Made by a program: the position numbers and the translations under genes. A stretch of DNA of 64,000 bases from Monosiga brevicollis MX1 (taxonomy: Eukaryota > Opisthokonta > Choanoflagellata > Craspedida > Salpingoecidae), in contig NW_001865050.1 of NCBI RefSeq assembly GCF_000002865.3, forward strand, positions 652,863 through 716,862, given 5' to 3'. This document shows, one piece after another, positions 47,969 through 59,381 of this stretch. The notes beneath the pieces were generated by a model. That model searched no databases, was not told the DNA's origin, and was given only the letters and a program-made list of their open reading frames with translations. The stretch's first letter is position 1. The number at the start of each line of letters is the position of its first letter.

Positions 47969-50682
47969 TTAGGCACCAATGGGGCACTCGCCCGAGGTGC
48001 TGGCGCAGCAGCATAGACGTCGCTGTGCAGTACCAACGGCTTCCTTGGCGCAGGTCGGCACAGATGGACCGCCATCGTAGAACTCACAGCTGTTTGAGCC
48101 AGTCACAAAACGAGGGGTGTTACGACCACCGACGGCAGACGGGGTACTGCTGCAAGCTCCAAAGGGGGCTCCCAATTCAATTACGTAGACGTAGGTAAAC
48201 TCCATGACCGTGTCAACCTCAGCCAGACGAGCCTCGAGACAAGGCAGGTTCTCTTGATCACAGACTTCTTGACAGGATTCACCCTCCTGGCCAGCGAACC
48301 ATCCGGGATCGGACGCAGTGGAAGTGGAGGTGGAAGTGGAAGTCGAGGTGGAGGTGGAGGTAGAGGTGGAAGTTGAGGTGGAAGTCGAGGTCGAGGTGGA
48401 AGTCGAGGTCGAGGTCGAAGTTGAGGTCGAGGTCGAAGTTGAGGTCGAGGTCGAGGTCGAAGTCGAGGTCGAGGTCGAAGTCGAGGTCGAGGTCGAAGTC
48501 GAGGTCGAGGTCGAAGTGGTGGAGCTGGAAGTGGAAGTACTGCTAGAGCTAGAGCTTGAAGTGGAAGTGGAAGTCGAGGTGGAGGTGGAGGTGGAGGTGC
48601 TGCTAGAGCTAGAAGTGGAAGTCGAAGTCGAAGTGGAAGTGGAAGTCGAGGTGGAGGTGCTGCTCGAGCTAGAGCTAGAGCTAGAGGTGGACGTCGAGGT
48701 GGAGGTGCTGCTCGAGCTAGAGCTAGAGCTAGAGCTGGAAGTCGAGGTGGAGGTGGAGGTGGAGGTTGAGGTGCTGCTGGAGCTAGAGCTAGAGCTAGAG
48801 CTGGAAGTGGAAGTGGAAGTGGAAGTGGAAGTGGAAGTGGAAGTGGAAGTGGAAGTGGAAGTGGAAGTGGAAGTGGAGGTGGAAGTGGAAGTGGAAGTGG
48901 AAGTGGAAGTGGAAGTGGAAGTGGAAGTGGAAGTGGAAGTGGAAGTGGAAGTGGAAGTGGAAGTGGAGGTGGAGGTGCTGCTGGAGCTAGAGCTAGAGCT
49001 AGAGCTGGAAGTGGAAGTGGAAGTGGAAGTGGAAGTGGAAGTGGAAGTGGAAGTGGAAGTGGAAGTGGAAGTGGAAGTCGAGGTGGAGGTGCTGCTAGAG
49101 CTAGAGCTGGAGCTGGAAGTGGAAGTGGAAGTGGAGCTGGAAGTGGAAGTACTGCTAGAGCTAGAGCTTGAAGTGGAAGTGGAAGTCGAGGTGGAGGTGG
49201 AGGTGGAGGTGCTGCTAGAGCTAGAAGTGGAAGTCGAAGTCGAAGTGGAAGTGGAAGTCGAGGTGGAGGTGCTGCTCGAGCTAGAGCTAGAGCTAGAGGT
49301 GGACGTCGAGGTGGAGGTGCTGCTCGAGCTAGAGCTAGAGCTAGAGCTGGAAGTGGAAGTGGAAGTGGAAGTGGAGGTGGAGGTGGAAGTGGAGGTCGAG
49401 GTCGACGAGGAGGATGAGGTGGAGGTGGATGAGGAAGTGACGGGCAGGGGCAGCTGGTTTGCCTTGAGACGAATGGAACAGTCTCGTAGCTCCAAAAGGT
49501 CAGCATCAGCCTTTTTCAAGCACTTTTTCAACTTTTTGGCATCCTATGAGCAGGAGTAGTGACGACAGATTTTGTGAGGGCGGCTATCAAGGTTGGGTAA
49601 TGTGGGGATCCTAATACCGGGGCACTTGCGTACCTTCTTAGAGCGCACTTCAACCTTGACTTCGAAGCGATCGCGACCGGTCATGTCGTTGTCGAACTTG
49701 AGATCGTTCTCATCGCGGAGCAAGATGCGGCAAGGCTCATCAATGCGGCTGCAAGAGTCAACAACGTCCTGGAGCGCCTTGTAGATTCGGCGTTGGTCCT
49801 TGCTGGATAGCTCGGCGCCCCCACGACCTCCACATGTCGCGGCAAACTTGAACTGTAGAAGCAAAGAAGCCACGCATTAGAGAAAGGGAAAAGCATGTCA
49901 TCCAAGGAAAAGCTTCAGCACAACGAGGGAACCTCGAGATTCCCAGATCAAAGCAATATTGATCGGGCGACAATGGTGCCCGCAACGCCAACAGAACTCG
50001 GTGTCTAACGGACTGACGGGTGACTGACCTTCTTCTTGAGTTTGTCATCGTCTCCCTTGTCACAAGGCTTGAAGCGCAGGCAGGACTGGGTCTCATCATC
50101 AAAGCACGTGCGCGCTCGATAGCACATCTTGCCTTCGGGATCGGTGCAAGGCACTAGGGTGGTGCAGTCACAACGGCCAGCTAAAGTGGAGATTGAAAGG
50201 ACAAGTGCACAGACGATGAGAGCACGGATGCCGACGCTCCTGAGGCATGTGTGATAGGGAAAGAGGTCAGGGAGACGAGACGCACAAACGGAACCAAACG
50301 TGACACCGCTGGAAAACCCGGGGACGAGCATGTAACCCTGCTTGGCATTCTTGGCCTTGATGCCTTCACCATTGTTGTTCTACAGTGCACAACAGGGCAC
50401 AAGGAAATCAGCAATAGCCGGGGGGGGCACTTGCACTGGGCTGGCTTTGGGCAATCATCAGGCTGCACTGGATCCATTCAACAGGAAAAAGAGGTGAAAA
50501 GGGCAGCGTACCTCAAGAGCAATCAAACGCTCGGAGTCATAGTAAAAGTCGCCAAGCTGATCGGGGGTTGTCGTGACTGGGCTACGCGTGGTAGCAGGAC
50601 GACGCGTGGTGTGGTTGGCGGCGGCCATGGCTGCGAGGAGCACAAAGGCACAGGCCAGGAATCGGAGGCTGCTGTGTGCCAT
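47969..50682 (-). CDS. Secreted mucin-like Cys protein A, unrecognised family (paralogue of 51959-53855)
   Basis: Five exons (50512-50682, 50295-50379, 50029-50180, 49634-49852, 47969-49543) join in phase to 733 residues. A signal peptide (MAHSSLRFLACAFVLLAAMA) is followed by Thr-rich sequence, a globular N-terminal region with paired Cys (GRCDC, CTDPEGKMCYRARTC, CLRFKPC), a conserved block GRGGAELSSKDQRRIYKAL ending CSRIDEPCRI, then KKCLKKADADLLELRDCSIR. Next is a linker of about 370 residues made only of Ser and Thr. The C-terminal domain starts DPGWFAGQEGESCQEVCDQE and ends in LCCCASTSGECPIGA. The layout (signal peptide, Cys module, glycosylatable Ser/Thr stalk, Cys module) suggests an extracellular matrix or coat protein. 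I do not recognise either Cys module. Confidence 0.8.
48310..49425. repeat. Coding hexanucleotide minisatellite (GGAAGT/GGAGGT/AGCTAG family) with a 222-bp internal duplication
   Basis: On the forward strand the unit is GGAAGT with variants (CGAGGT, GGAGGT, GAGCTA). On the gene strand it encodes Ser-Thr or Ser-Ser pairs. Two blocks, 48521-48742 and 49133-49354, appear identical over 222 bp and lie 612 bp apart. Confidence 0.9.
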
Positions 50683-51958
50683 GCTTGCGGTGAAAAGGAG
50701 GGGCAGGGCACCACTAGCAAAGACACCGGGAGCAAAAATGGCACTCGTGGCAACGCATCAGCTGGTGAATAACTAGCAGTTTGATCGCCGTGCGTGACAA
50801 TTTCCACCGGATCGCCTCTTCTAGTGGACGGGACCCATGGATGTTAAGCTTGGCGGAAAAGGTCTGGGTCGCCTAGGCGACCTCGGGAACAGAGAAGCCA
50901 CCGAATGGTCGAGGGGGTGATGGCGCCTAGGACGATATTGCCAACTCGTGGTGGTCTCGCGCTTGGCCCCACGTGATGCAGCTGGTGAGCCAACGCAGTA
51001 CCATGTCATCCCGTCGGGCGATTGCGAGACATGCACTCTGTATGTGGCGTTTCCATGGACGCAGGAATATGGTGGCTGCCATGGGTGGCGTCATTGTGCT
51101 TGTGTGGACGGTTTCGCCGTGACCCTTGCGAGCTGTCCATTGTATGCTCCCCCTACACGCACGCGTGTACCTCGGCCCAACACCCAGGTACAAGCGGTGG
51201 GTGGAAGAGAAGAGGGTGTTGCAACAAGAACTGCACAACGTGCAAAGTAGTCAAAAGATGACGACGAGGACAAAGGCTCCCATCATCGGCGCAGAAGGTG
51301 TGTAGCGGCACACAGGTGGTGACCCCCGGCAACCCAGCGCTCGGACAACCAACAATTCTGCCGCGCAACCGCAGAGACAGCCAGCAACCTTTACCTTGGA
51401 TCGCACTCACACAGACACACACACACTCTCTCTCTCTCTTTCTCTTTTGATAAGCAAGCATGCATGCACATCGGATTTACAGAAGAGGACGTGGTGGTGA
51501 TCTTGCACCCGAAAAAAGTGTGCATGCATGTCTTGGGGCGACGGGGAGTGGCAGGCTGTGCAGGGGTGGGTAAGCAGGTTGTCATCTTGATGCTTGCCAC
51601 ACATGGCCTGATTGCAAGAGACTACCATGTGAATTGGCAGTGGACAAAGAGGAAGAATCATGCTGGCAGAACTAAACACTCGTGCTCTCAATTGTCGCTT
51701 TTCGACTCGTTCAAGCGCAACGTGTGGAGGCACAGGACACGCAACTCTGTGGCACACAGAGGCACACAGATGACAAAGGAAAAAGAACATGAAGCACTGA
51801 ATCGAGGGACGGTACGGGCGCACGGCGCGCTGATTGAGGCTGGGCCTCGGTAGACTGCACAGAAAGATGTATCACAAAGCACGAGGATCACAAGGACGAT
51901 GATTGATCTCACCAGGCTCTCAACAGCTGCGAGCTTGTGCGTTTGACCCAGTCGCCCC
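50683..51958. other. Spacer between the two mucin-like paralogues, no gene seen
   Basis: It separates gene A's start from gene B's stop. A short CA then CT microsatellite lies at about 51413-51450. Open frames on both strands lack recognisable motifs, signal peptides or splice chains, and none resembles either paralogue. Confidence 0.6.
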
Positions 51959-53855
51959 CTAGTTTTCGCCGTCATCGTCGCCATCATCGTCGCCATCATC
52001 GTTGCCATCATCGTTGCCATCATCGCTGCCATTGTCGCTGCCATTGTCGCCATCATCCTCAACGTCATCGGCGCTGAGGGGGCAGGCAGACGGGTCGGCA
52101 GCGCAGCAGCAGATGCGGTGGACATTCTCGTCGTCATCGCCAAAGGTGGCATCGCAATCTGGCTCCTGGGTCTCCTCGGAATAGTAACAGATCAGTTCGT
52201 TTGTCTCTGGCGTCACAAAGGGGCTGAAAATGGCCGAATAACCGAGCACATCGTCACAGATCCCAAACGGCGCGCCGAGCTGGCTTTGGTACACAAATGT
52301 CAGCTCAGCACCTGTGTCGAGGTCTGCAAGAGGTCCTGTTTGGCAGGTCTGGCCGACCGTCCCGCACACATCGGAACACGATTGCAACGGCATCGCCAGG
52401 TACCAGCCGGGCATCATTGTAGTTGTTGTCGTTGATGTGGTGGTGGTCGAGGTGGTGGTCGTGGTAGAAGTCGTGGTGGTAGAAGTTGTGGTGGTCGAAG
52501 TCGTGGTCGTTGTTGTCGTCGAGGTGGTGGTTGTCGAGGTTGAGGTAGTTGAGGTTGTTGAGGTTGAAGTCGTTGAGGTGGTCGTTGTGCTCGTTGTCGA
52601 GGTCGAGGTTGTCGAGGTCGAGGTTGTCGAGGTCGAGGTTGTCGAGGTGCTTGTGGTTGACGTGCTGGTGGTACCCACGCCCGGCAAGAGCTCGGGAGAC
52701 AAACGAATGGAGCAGCTTTTCTTTTCCAAGACGTCTGGGTCCACTTCATCAAAGCACCGCTTGAGATCCTTCTTGTCCGAGCGCGACACTACCTTGACCT
52801 TGACGGAGTAGGCCTCGAGACCCGTGTCATCGGGATCTGAATCGTCAAAGTTGAGGTCCTTGCGGTCGCCCGCCGCAATACGGCAAGGCTGCAGATCACC
52901 AGAAGACCATAAGTGCGGCAATGAGAACAGTTGCCGAGGTTGAATTACGGGACCAAGCCAAGCACCAAACCCAGCCAGCAATTCAGAGAAATACGCAGGG
53001 GCTTACCTCGTCAATGCGGTCACATTTGCGAATAACCTTGGACAGTGCCTTGTAAATACGCTTTTTGTCCTTCTTCTTGAGCTCGCTGCCGCCACGTCCG
53101 TTACACACGGCGAAAAACTTAAACTACGACGTAGCAAGGTGGTGTCTCCAACTGTGAGCTCGACCCAAGCAAGACAGGCGGCGACAGGCGTCACCCGCAC
53201 CTTGGCATCATTATCGTTGTCGTCATCCTCGTCACACTTTTTAAACTTGACGCACGAGTTGTCGTCAGACTCACAGGGAATGGCCCGAAGGCAGGTCAAG
53301 TTGTCCTCATCGGTGCACTCGACTGCAACTTGGCACCGGCACCGACCAGCTGACGGAAAAAAAAAAAAAAAAAAAAAATAAAAGCATAAGTAACAATGCA
53401 TCGCGCTGTCAGGTGCCGGGTTGATGGATAGAGAGTTGACCAGCAGGCTTGCTGTCGAGCGCGCTCGCTGCCTACATACCGACGCTCTCGAGGCGAAAGC
53501 CGCTTGAAAAGCCAGCCGCCAGCGTGTAGCCACTATTGCGTGCCTTGAGCTTGAACCCCTTGCCGTTGGCGTTCTAGGTACAGAGTTATCGAGTGAGGTG
53601 CAATCGGTTCTCACGCTGCCTGCGCATCAATTCCAGCTATTGTGACAGTCTGGCGCCTACCACATCATCCTGGAATGGTGCCAGCTGAAAGTTGTCAAAG
53701 TCGTCCAAGTCATCATCACCGCGATCATTGTTGGTAGTCACCACGGGAGCACGTGTGGTGGTGGTAGTGGTGACAACGGGAGCCCGCGTGGTGACCTGAG
53801 CAGCCGACAAAGCCACGAGGGCCAGAACGACCACGAGAGGGGTGAAGGAGGCCAT
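51959..53855 (-). CDS. Secreted mucin-like Cys protein B, unrecognised family (paralogue of 47969-50682)
   Basis: Five exons (53661-53855, 53480-53573, 53201-53349, 53007-53123, 51959-52888) join in phase to 494 residues. The layout follows protein A: signal peptide (MASFTPLVVVLALVALSAA), Thr-rich stretch with two TTRAPVVTT repeats, GKGFKLKARNSGYTLAAGFS, AGRCRC, CTDEDNLTCLRAIPC, KKC, then GRGGSELKKKDKKRIYKAL ending CDRIDEPCRI, and CSIRLSPEL. The linker (about 95 residues) is Thr-dominated with TST and TTT patterns, much shorter than in A. The C-terminal domain starts PGWYLAMPLQSCSDVC and includes FVYQSQLGAPFGICDD and ICCCAADPSACPL. A highly acidic Gly/Asp/Asn tail, absent from A, ends the protein. 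An acidic secreted tail could bind calcium; that is speculation. Confidence 0.8.
51961..52060. repeat. Coding CATCATCGTCGC-type repeat (Gly-Asp-Asp tail)
   Basis: Eight or so 12-bp units at the 3' end of mucin-like gene B encode Gly-Asp-Asp-Asp/Gly-Asn-Asp-Asp. The same codons on the other strand read as Ser/Leu/Pro strings. Confidence 0.85.
52415..52670. repeat. Coding GTGGTCGAG/GTTGTCGAG repeat (Thr-rich linker)
   Basis: Imperfect 6-18 bp units encode the Thr/Ser linker of mucin-like gene B on the reverse strand. The 18-bp unit GTCGAGGTCGAGGTTGTC is repeated near 52598-52650. Confidence 0.8.
53353..53380. repeat. A run in an intron of mucin-like gene B
   Basis: A run of about 24 As lies directly beside the acceptor of exon 3. 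On the gene strand it is a T-rich polypyrimidine tract. Confidence 0.8.
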
Positions 53856-55313
53856 GCTTGCAACTGGGTTTGCCGTTGGGTAGGACAATGCCAAAGTACA
53901 GCGCGAGGCGTGCAGTTGAGACTCAAGCTGGCCAAGGTCCAAGAGACAGTCACCCAAGTAAAATGCCACTCCGTGAAGCGGGGGGCTCACATCTCGAGCC
54001 GTGGCAGCCACTAAACCTGGTCGACACAGAGTCAAGGGCGGCAACAACAAACGAAAGGGCAAGAGCAGAACTAGCCTCCCCTTCTGCAGTGACGCTTCCT
54101 TGAACTAGAGTGGTTTGCACACGCCTCCAACGAGTGGCAGCGATGAACAGGCTCGCCGTGCTGCCATAATCTTACGGGTTGAAGAAGGAAAGAAGTCAGG
54201 GTTGCTTTCGTGGTGACTGGAAGGAGGAGTACTATCGAGTAGATGACTGACGGCGTGACAGAGCACTTTAAAACGGGTCACTCGAGCAGGAGCAACCCAC
54301 TGCACCATCCACCTCGCCCTCAGGGGCAAGAACTCGAAGACTTGTCCTACATCGCCTTTGCGGCTGCTAAACCGCAATTTGACTGCTGCGCCGAGAACTT
54401 CCTTCCCTCTGACTCAATGCTGTCCGTTTGCGACCAGAGTCCCTTGACATGCAGCGACTGCCCTAGCAGACGCATTCAAGCCAGCCGGACCCCGCTGTTG
54501 GCCTTTGGAGTCCAGTGGTCGCTGGTCTCCAGCACCGGGTCGACAACACGAATCTTCGCGTGTCCTGTTGCGATCGAAGCAGAAAAGGCAAACGTGTCGG
54601 CCAACACGCCAAGCTGTTGGACAAGCTGCCGTGATCCTCAGCCATAGTCCTCAGCCATACGAGGCCAGGGCAGAACGGAGCGCCCGGGCAGGACTGCAGG
54701 ACTGCCCCCACGTCCAGCAGACCTTTTGACCTCTTTTTCACATTTCAAAAACAAGTTGTGTCCGCTGTGGAGCCCGTAACATGTCCGCCCGTTGCTGGGC
54801 AGTCCCTGGTCAACCCATGACCGACCCGGTGGTGTCTGTGGTCGGCCCTTGTCATCTGCCTTTTGTCCTTGGTCAAGTATGACCCGACGAGTGCCTTGAC
54901 ATTCGTGCCTTGACGGCTTTGACGGCTCGTCATGGTAGTGGTGCCTCAACATCAAGCCACTGCAGCCACTGCGTAAGCGTCGGAAGAGACTGCAGGAGTA
55001 AGGCATGGGCACCACGACCACAGCTACGTGTTATTAGACTGTGAATAACGGGAAAGGCACCACCCTCGCCCATGGCGCAAGCATCCTGGACGGCACCGGC
55101 TGAGTCGAGCCCTGGTCGCTCATTAGTCAATTCACATGTCAGTTCAAACGGAGGGTCACGGCAAAGGGCCTCTCGCACGCCCTCTAGCCTTGAGTATGTT
55201 CAAGTCCATCAAGTCATTACATGTCCACAAGCTCCCACCGCATGACGGCGTCTATCTGCGTCTCTCTAGCTTTGCTTAGCTGCAGCCTCAGGCTGGCCAA
55301 ACACGATTACCCC
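53856..55313. other. Spacer between mucin-like gene B and PKC, no gene seen
   Basis: Almost 1.5 kb with only short frames. No domain, signal peptide or chainable exons were found on either strand. Confidence 0.55.
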
Positions 55314-58300
55314 TCATACCAACGAACTGTGGCTGTAAGAAAAGCCGGCAAATTCGCCCTGATCAATGCCCTCAATCATCTTTGGGTTGGTGGGGGTCAA
55401 CCGCACGGCCTCCGAGGTAAACTCGCGGTCAAAGTTGCTCGCGTCCAGGCTTGACTTTATGTGAGGGACAAAGGGAGGGGTCAACTCACACGCCTCCAGC
55501 TTCATCCAATCCAGACCCTCAAAAAAGGCGTGCGTTTTGATATCGCGCTCCCCCGTCGAGGCACAGCCCAATCGCCGCGGAATGGGACGCGTCAAAAACT
55601 GTTCCACGCCAGCGAGATTGTGCAAGTGAGCAACCAGCCGCGCCGCGCCGTGCCCTGCCCAGTCCCAAACCCTGGAAGCCGCTCTCAGCTATCACGAGCA
55701 ACGTACTGCCTCGATGAGGGCGCGCGCCGTCTTGCTGACCCAGGCCGGAAACAAGACACTGTCGTTGCAGATTGCATCAAAGAGATCCTCCTCATCCTCC
55801 GCATCAAAGGGTGGTTGCCCCACCAACATCTCATAGGTCAGCACCCCCAGCGCCCACCTACAAAGTCAGAGGAAAACCGGCGACAATCACGTGAACGAGG
55901 TCTGCTCATGCCATGGCCTGTCAGCAAAGCCTATCGCCACACGCGCGCGACAACCACCCACGTACCAGTCCACGGAAGGGCCATATGCCTCCTCACGAAT
56001 CAACTCGGGGCTAATGTAGTCGGGCGTGCCACAAAAGGTATTCTACACAAGCCGGCCATTTTCCACCAGGAAAGTCAGAAAAAAAAGCCAGCTATTGCCA
56101 TTGCCAGCAAGTACCAACCAGTCAAAGCTCACCGTCGTGCGCCCGTCACTGACGCCCATTTTGCACATGCCAAAATCAGCCAGGAGACAGTGCCCGGCGG
56201 CATTCAACATGACATTGTCCAGCTTCAAGTCGCTATCAACAAGCATGCAGATGGGAGCAACCGTATTGTCACCACAGGCGCGTGAGCCGCAGCGCAGCAT
56301 CTTCAAGGTCGAGCGGCGGCGGCGGGCGGGCGTTCGAATGGTAAAGGGGTTCAGCTAATTGATGTGCATGGATGCATCCCCGCTACCCCAACATTCTCGC
56401 TTGGGCAACAGCGGTGACAGCTCGGGACCGACCGGTAAATAATGCCGCGCTTGTGCAGAAACAGCAAGGCGCACACGATTTCAGCGCAGTAGAATTGGGC
56501 TCGGGGTTCCTCAAACTTGCGACTCTTTTGAATCTGGTACATCAAGTCACCGCCGGGTACAAACTCCATCACCTGTAGACACGTTCCATCCAAAGGCCAC
56601 GCACGTCCCCATGAGTGCTACGCATGTGTGCTGGTGCTGCTGGGGGGCTCGGCCAATTCCCAACAACCATGTACGCACAAAGTAAAGTTTATCTGGTGTT
56701 TGGAACGTGCAGACAAGCTGCGTGAGAAAGGGGTGTTGTGTAGCGACGGCCAGCACGTTCTTCTCAGTCAGGGCACACTCGACGTCGTCGTCCTCAAGAA
56801 TATGCACCTTCTTTAAAACCTGGAAGGTGCCGCCGTCAGCATGTGAGGCAAAGTTGTGGGGGGAAAAAGGCACTTGCTGAACAGAAACCACCAAATGGAA
56901 GGGGCGGTGCGTGCATGCGCGCACCTTGATGGCCACCGCCATGTGGTTGCGCTTGTCCTCGGCCAAAAGCACCTTGCCAAAGGAGCCACGGCCCAAGACT
57001 TTTAGAAGGTTGTAATCCTCGATTTTGGGCCCATGAGGCATGCTGCTGGGAGGCACAGCACCAGAGGTCGCCCCGTGGCTAGTCCGAATTCATGGATGAC
57101 AAATGAGATGGGGTGGGCCATTTCAAAACGAATGATGCGCACGCGTCAAGAAAACATGGCCAAACCAACCTGCTGTCGGTCTGCATGGATGAGTCGGAGC
57201 TTGCAGCAACCTGCGTGCCGAGCGCGTTGGGGGCGGCGCGAGCTCCAAAGCCATGTCGACTCTTGCGCACCCGGCCCTTGCTGCTTGTTGAAGCATTGCT
57301 CTATGACAATCACAGCCAGGGCAGCTTGGTGAGACTCGACAGCCCCTCGTGTGGCAACGAACGGAGAGACGTTTGGATTGTGAGAAAGGGGGCAGAAGAC
57401 GCACTCCGTCAAGTTGGCTGACACTGGTGCCAATCTCCGACAAGATGTCCGAAAAGGCCTTGGCATCAACGCCGCAATTGTGGGCCACATTGGCGAGGCA
57501 TCGCTTGTGCGAATTGAACCCACAGGCCTGGCAACGGTGTCCTTGATGTCGCAACCCCCTGTAAAGCGGAATTGAAAAAAAAAATGAGAAGTGGGACGGA
57601 CTACGTGCAAGGATGTGGCGCGATGCATAGGAGCGTAGCGTTGTACACTCGCGCTCAAGCGCCTGGCTCACAGCAAACTGCGGGCACTGACCAAAGTAGG
57701 GAGCCACAGTGGTCACAAAACGTGGGTCGAAAGTAGTTGTGGACCTTGAAGCGGTGCGGCAAGCTGATGTTGAAGCGCTTGTCTTGGCCCTGGGCGGTGC
57801 AAGATGAAGCAAAAGAAAAAGGGTATGATCAGCAACACGTCTTCTGCGAATGAAGCAATGGGGATGGGCTGGGCCCGCTTGCGAGGTGTGCGCAAGCGTG
57901 CCGTGCGGGAGTGTGGCTTGCCTCGGATGTGATTTGTTTGTCGACGCCAGGACACGAGGTGATGACTTTTTCGTGGCACTTTTTGTGCACGACGACACCG
58001 CACACTGGACCGGTCAAGAGGCAAACGCATGACACAGCAGGTCAATACGATAATTAACCATGAGACACGGTGCAGGCAGACACGCTGACATGGCCCACAG
58101 TTTGTGGAAGGTGAACCTACGTTGACATTTGTAGCCTTTGGATCGGTCGGTGCAAATGACGAGATGAGACAAGTCTTTGGAAGTTGTTGACGGGATGATG
58201 CGATGCAGACCCCGGTTGCTTGACAAACCTTGTTTTCCAAGACCCCAGCAAAAGCCGGAACAATGGCTGCAGAATGTGGGTTGGCGCAAGAACAGAGCCT

Positions 58301-59381
58301 ACGTGGCAGTTTTAATCAAGCGAAGGTGCGCTCGTAGGATGTGGAACACCACATCGAAGCGAGCCGGGAAGAAGCAGCGGATGCAATAAAGCATATGCAG
58401 GCGTACCACGAAGCGATGATTGAGGACCACATGAATTTTCTTCCGCTTCATGGCCCCACGGCGACCACGATTGGCGCGCGCGACGAATTTGCGGGGTTCT
58501 GATACAAGGCCATAATGTATGATGTTTCCAACAAGGCAGCATGCGGTCAGATGACGAGGCGGAAAGAAGACTTGACACACGAAAAGCAAATGGTAGAGAA
58601 GGAGGAGGAGGAGGAGGAGTGCCGTGGCTCCGAGCGAAACTAGACATTAAGGATGCCAAGCCAGGGCAATGTGGGCCGAAACAGGCACAGAACGCACCGG
58701 TGACGGCCTGTGCCCAGTCAATCTTCACTTTGACTTTTCCGGCAGGTTCGAGTTCAAACTGGGACGAAGCAAACCACCCGCGAACACGATTGTGAGCAAA
58801 GGGACGATGTCCGAGAAAAGATCAGGCAAAAAAAGAAAAGCGGGAAAACGGGGCAGGCGGGGCGGATGGGACACAGTTCAACACGACGCGGTGGGGAGGG
58901 GCGAAATGTTAGTGCCTACCCAAAGATCTGTGGTCCCACTGTCGCCTTCGATGCAATCGGCGAGGTTGACCTTGAGGCTGGCCAGAAAAGTGCCATCTCC
59001 AACCAAGGCCTTGCTGTAGCAAAGGAGCTCAATGTGTTCGGCGCGATCGGCGTTGGTTTCAAAGACTTCTTCCCAGATGGGCGACTCAGTTTTGGGCTTG
59101 ACGGTTGTTTTCCCCACCAAGGTGTGGTCAAGCTGGACGATGCAGTAGGGATCGATTGTGCGCTTGGAAGATTTGAGGGGCTTGAGATTCTCAGCACGCA
59201 GAACGTAGATGCGCAACATGCCAGAAAAGCTAAAGTGACTGCTGGGCGACTGATGGTGAGCCGTGCTGGCCGTGCTGGCCTGGCTAGCTTGGCTGGCGCT
59301 CTTCTGGCCACTGCTGCGGCGGCTGCTCTGGCTATGACTCTGGCTTGGCGCCTTGGCCTGACGTACGTGGGCCGCCATCAT
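55314..59381 (-). CDS. Novel-type protein kinase C (C2-C1A-C1B-kinase)
   Basis: Sixteen exons (58920-59381, 58698-58758, 58407-58498, 58229-58298, 58121-58135, 57922-58004, 57692-57789, 57405-57558, 57170-57276, 56925-57045, 56679-56819, 56433-56572, 56133-56232, 55966-56042, 55707-55857, 55314-55598) give 718 residues in phase. After a Ser/Gln-rich leader comes a C2 domain ([23 protein letters not shown]), then the pseudosubstrate [15 protein letters not shown] with Ala at the phospho-acceptor site. C1A ([17 protein letters not shown]) and C1B ([13 protein letters not shown]) keep their zinc Cys/His. Kinase motifs are [15 protein letters not shown], the [10 protein letters not shown] loop, [20 protein letters not shown]; the tail has the turn motif LTPTNP and hydrophobic motif FAGFSY. 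The C2-first order without calcium-binding Asp clusters means diacylglycerol-activated, calcium-independent PKC. Exon 5 is only 15 nt and the intron after exon 6 has a GC donor. Confidence 0.95.

Noticed and set aside
48181-49506. Reverse frame coding Pro/Leu repeats
   Set aside because: Alternative reading of the hexamer repeat; it does not connect to the conserved Cys domains that flank the Ser/Thr frame.
48318-49559. Forward frame coding Glu/Val repeats
   Set aside because: Antisense reading of the same repeat; no signal peptide, domain or splice partner.
51407-51823. Possible small secreted protein on the reverse strand between the mucin-like paralogues
   Set aside because: It begins with a hydrophobic stretch but the frame runs through a CA/CT microsatellite, and it shares nothing with either paralogue.
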